DNA from: Actinotignum schaalii
Lineage (GTDB): Bacteria; Actinomycetota; Actinomycetes; Actinomycetales; Actinomycetaceae
Length of the DNA: 6,737 nt
Direction of reading: 5' to 3'
NCBI GenBank assembly: GCA_946222725.1
Contig: CAMIHT010000093.1
Location: forward strand, 1-6,737
Below are positions 6,414 to 6,737 of this stretch, in pieces (within the stretch, counting starts at the first letter, position 1; every line of letters begins with the position of its first letter). Made by a program: the position numbers and the translations under genes. The notes beneath the pieces were generated by a model. That model was not told the DNA's origin and searched no databases. It saw nothing but the letters and a program-made list of their open reading frames with translations.

Positions 6414-6437
6414 GTTGGGCATTCGCATGACGAACAT
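6411..6437 (-). CDS. Putative Met-rich leader peptide MFVMRMPN, upstream of metY
   Basis: Reads ATG TTC GTC ATG CGA ATG CCC AAC TAG on the minus strand: eight residues, three of them Met (codons 1, 4 and 6). No Shine-Dalgarno precedes it, but its A is seven bases after the end of a -10-like TATGCT, the expected distance to a transcription start, so the message could be leaderless, a common mode in actinobacteria. The stop codon is the first triplet of the left arm of the 40-nt hairpin. Position, Met content, hairpin order and downstream metY-metX fit a ribosome-mediated attenuator sensing Met-tRNA. No clear antiterminator fold was found, and an ORF this short can arise by chance, so the call is provisional. 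Confidence 0.4.
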   Translation of the reverse strand: MFVMRMPN

Positions 6438-6443
6438 GGTGCA

Positions 6444-6474
6444 AGCATAAGCAGGTGAGGGTAGTATTCGTCAA
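6444..6474 (-). promoter_or_regulatory. Candidate promoter for a leaderless Met leader and the metY-metX operon
   Basis: On the minus strand TTGACG (6474-6469) matches the -35 consensus at five of six positions, and TATGCT (6449-6444) fits the TANNNT form of -10 boxes. The 19-base spacer is longer than the usual 17-18. The predicted start is the A at 6437, the first base of the leader ATG. Readthrough of the hairpins would give a leader of about 285 bases before metY. Confidence 0.35.
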
Positions 6475-6737
6475 GTTCACGGCGTAAATCACATTCTTGG
6501 TTGAGTGCGCCGGCGGCGGAGCTGCGCCGTCGTACTTTAAGTCTTTCGGGTGCTCGCAACGCTGTGCGGATGTGCCCCCGGATTTCTTCGGTGTCTCGCC
6601 TGTGTGAAAGTTGTGGTTCCTGATAAATGTAGGTGAGTGATGTGACGAAAAAGAACAGAATTACACCTGTGAAATTTTGGGGCAGATGTTTCGTTTTGGA
6701 CTGGTGTGAGGTATGTTCTTAGTGTTTATATCGAATT
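6475..6737. other. Region without a recognised gene at the right edge
   Basis: No ORF with a credible start and ribosome binding site is seen on either strand. The last 140 bases are less GC-rich than the genes and contain four TGTGA pentamers on the + strand (6603, 6641, 6668, 6705) and a -10-like TATGTT (6712-6717). They may be the promoter region of a divergent + gene beyond the window. Around 6505-6532 a GC-rich stretch has overlapping short inverted repeats but no single strong hairpin. Confidence 0.4.

Noticed and set aside
6386..6718. Minus-strand frame open for 111 codons upstream of metY, with plausible-looking peptide
   Set aside because: No ATG or GTG start in its first half, no ribosome binding site, and the stop lies inside the 40-nt hairpin. 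A second minus-strand frame is open over much of the same span, so scarcity of stop codons in a CA-rich strand explains it.
6152..6737. SAM or other known riboswitch upstream of metY
   Set aside because: I looked for the conserved SAM-I and SAM-IV core sequences on the minus strand and did not find them; GGTCAGAGCGC near 6320 is only a superficial match. A covariance-model scan (Rfam) would be decisive.

Overview
The window comes from a GC-rich Gram-positive bacterium. Codons end mostly in G or C, GTG starts occur, and Shine-Dalgarno sites are AAGGAG-like. The secreted protein with repeated DxDxDG motifs and the paired metY-metX genes suggest an actinobacterium. Actinomycetaceae (Actinotignum/Actinobaculum-like) is my best guess, from protein style only.

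Layout, left to right. Positions 1-1215 (+) hold the C-terminal part of a large secreted or surface protein: Ig-like modules, a Pro/Thr linker, then five consecutive 45-residue FG-GAP/VCBS-like repeats ending at the stop codon. Two hairpins (1228-1312) separate it from a convergent alpha/beta hydrolase gene (1322-2416, -). A divergent gene (2656-3537, +) encodes an unrecognised three-TM membrane protein with a large extracytoplasmic domain. It converges, with only 30 bases between stops, on metX (3568-4830, -), which lies behind metY (4853-6151, -). The last 586 bases have no conventional gene.

metY and metX form an operon read right to left, with 22 bases between the genes. MetX acylates homoserine and MetY exchanges the acyl group for sulfide, giving homocysteine by direct sulfhydrylation. 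This is the route to methionine.

The most interesting signal is upstream of metY, on the same strand. A short reading frame, MFVMRMPN (6437-6411), has three Met in eight codons. Its ATG lies six bases after a -10-like TATGCT, so it could be leaderless. Its TAG stop is the first three bases of an 11-bp hairpin arm, followed by a second hairpin and TTTT. This is the arrangement expected of a methionine-responsive transcription attenuator. It is a hypothesis from sequence only. A promoter-like site and a perfect palindrome closer to metY offer an alternative or additional control. I see no mobile element, CRISPR array, tRNA or rRNA.
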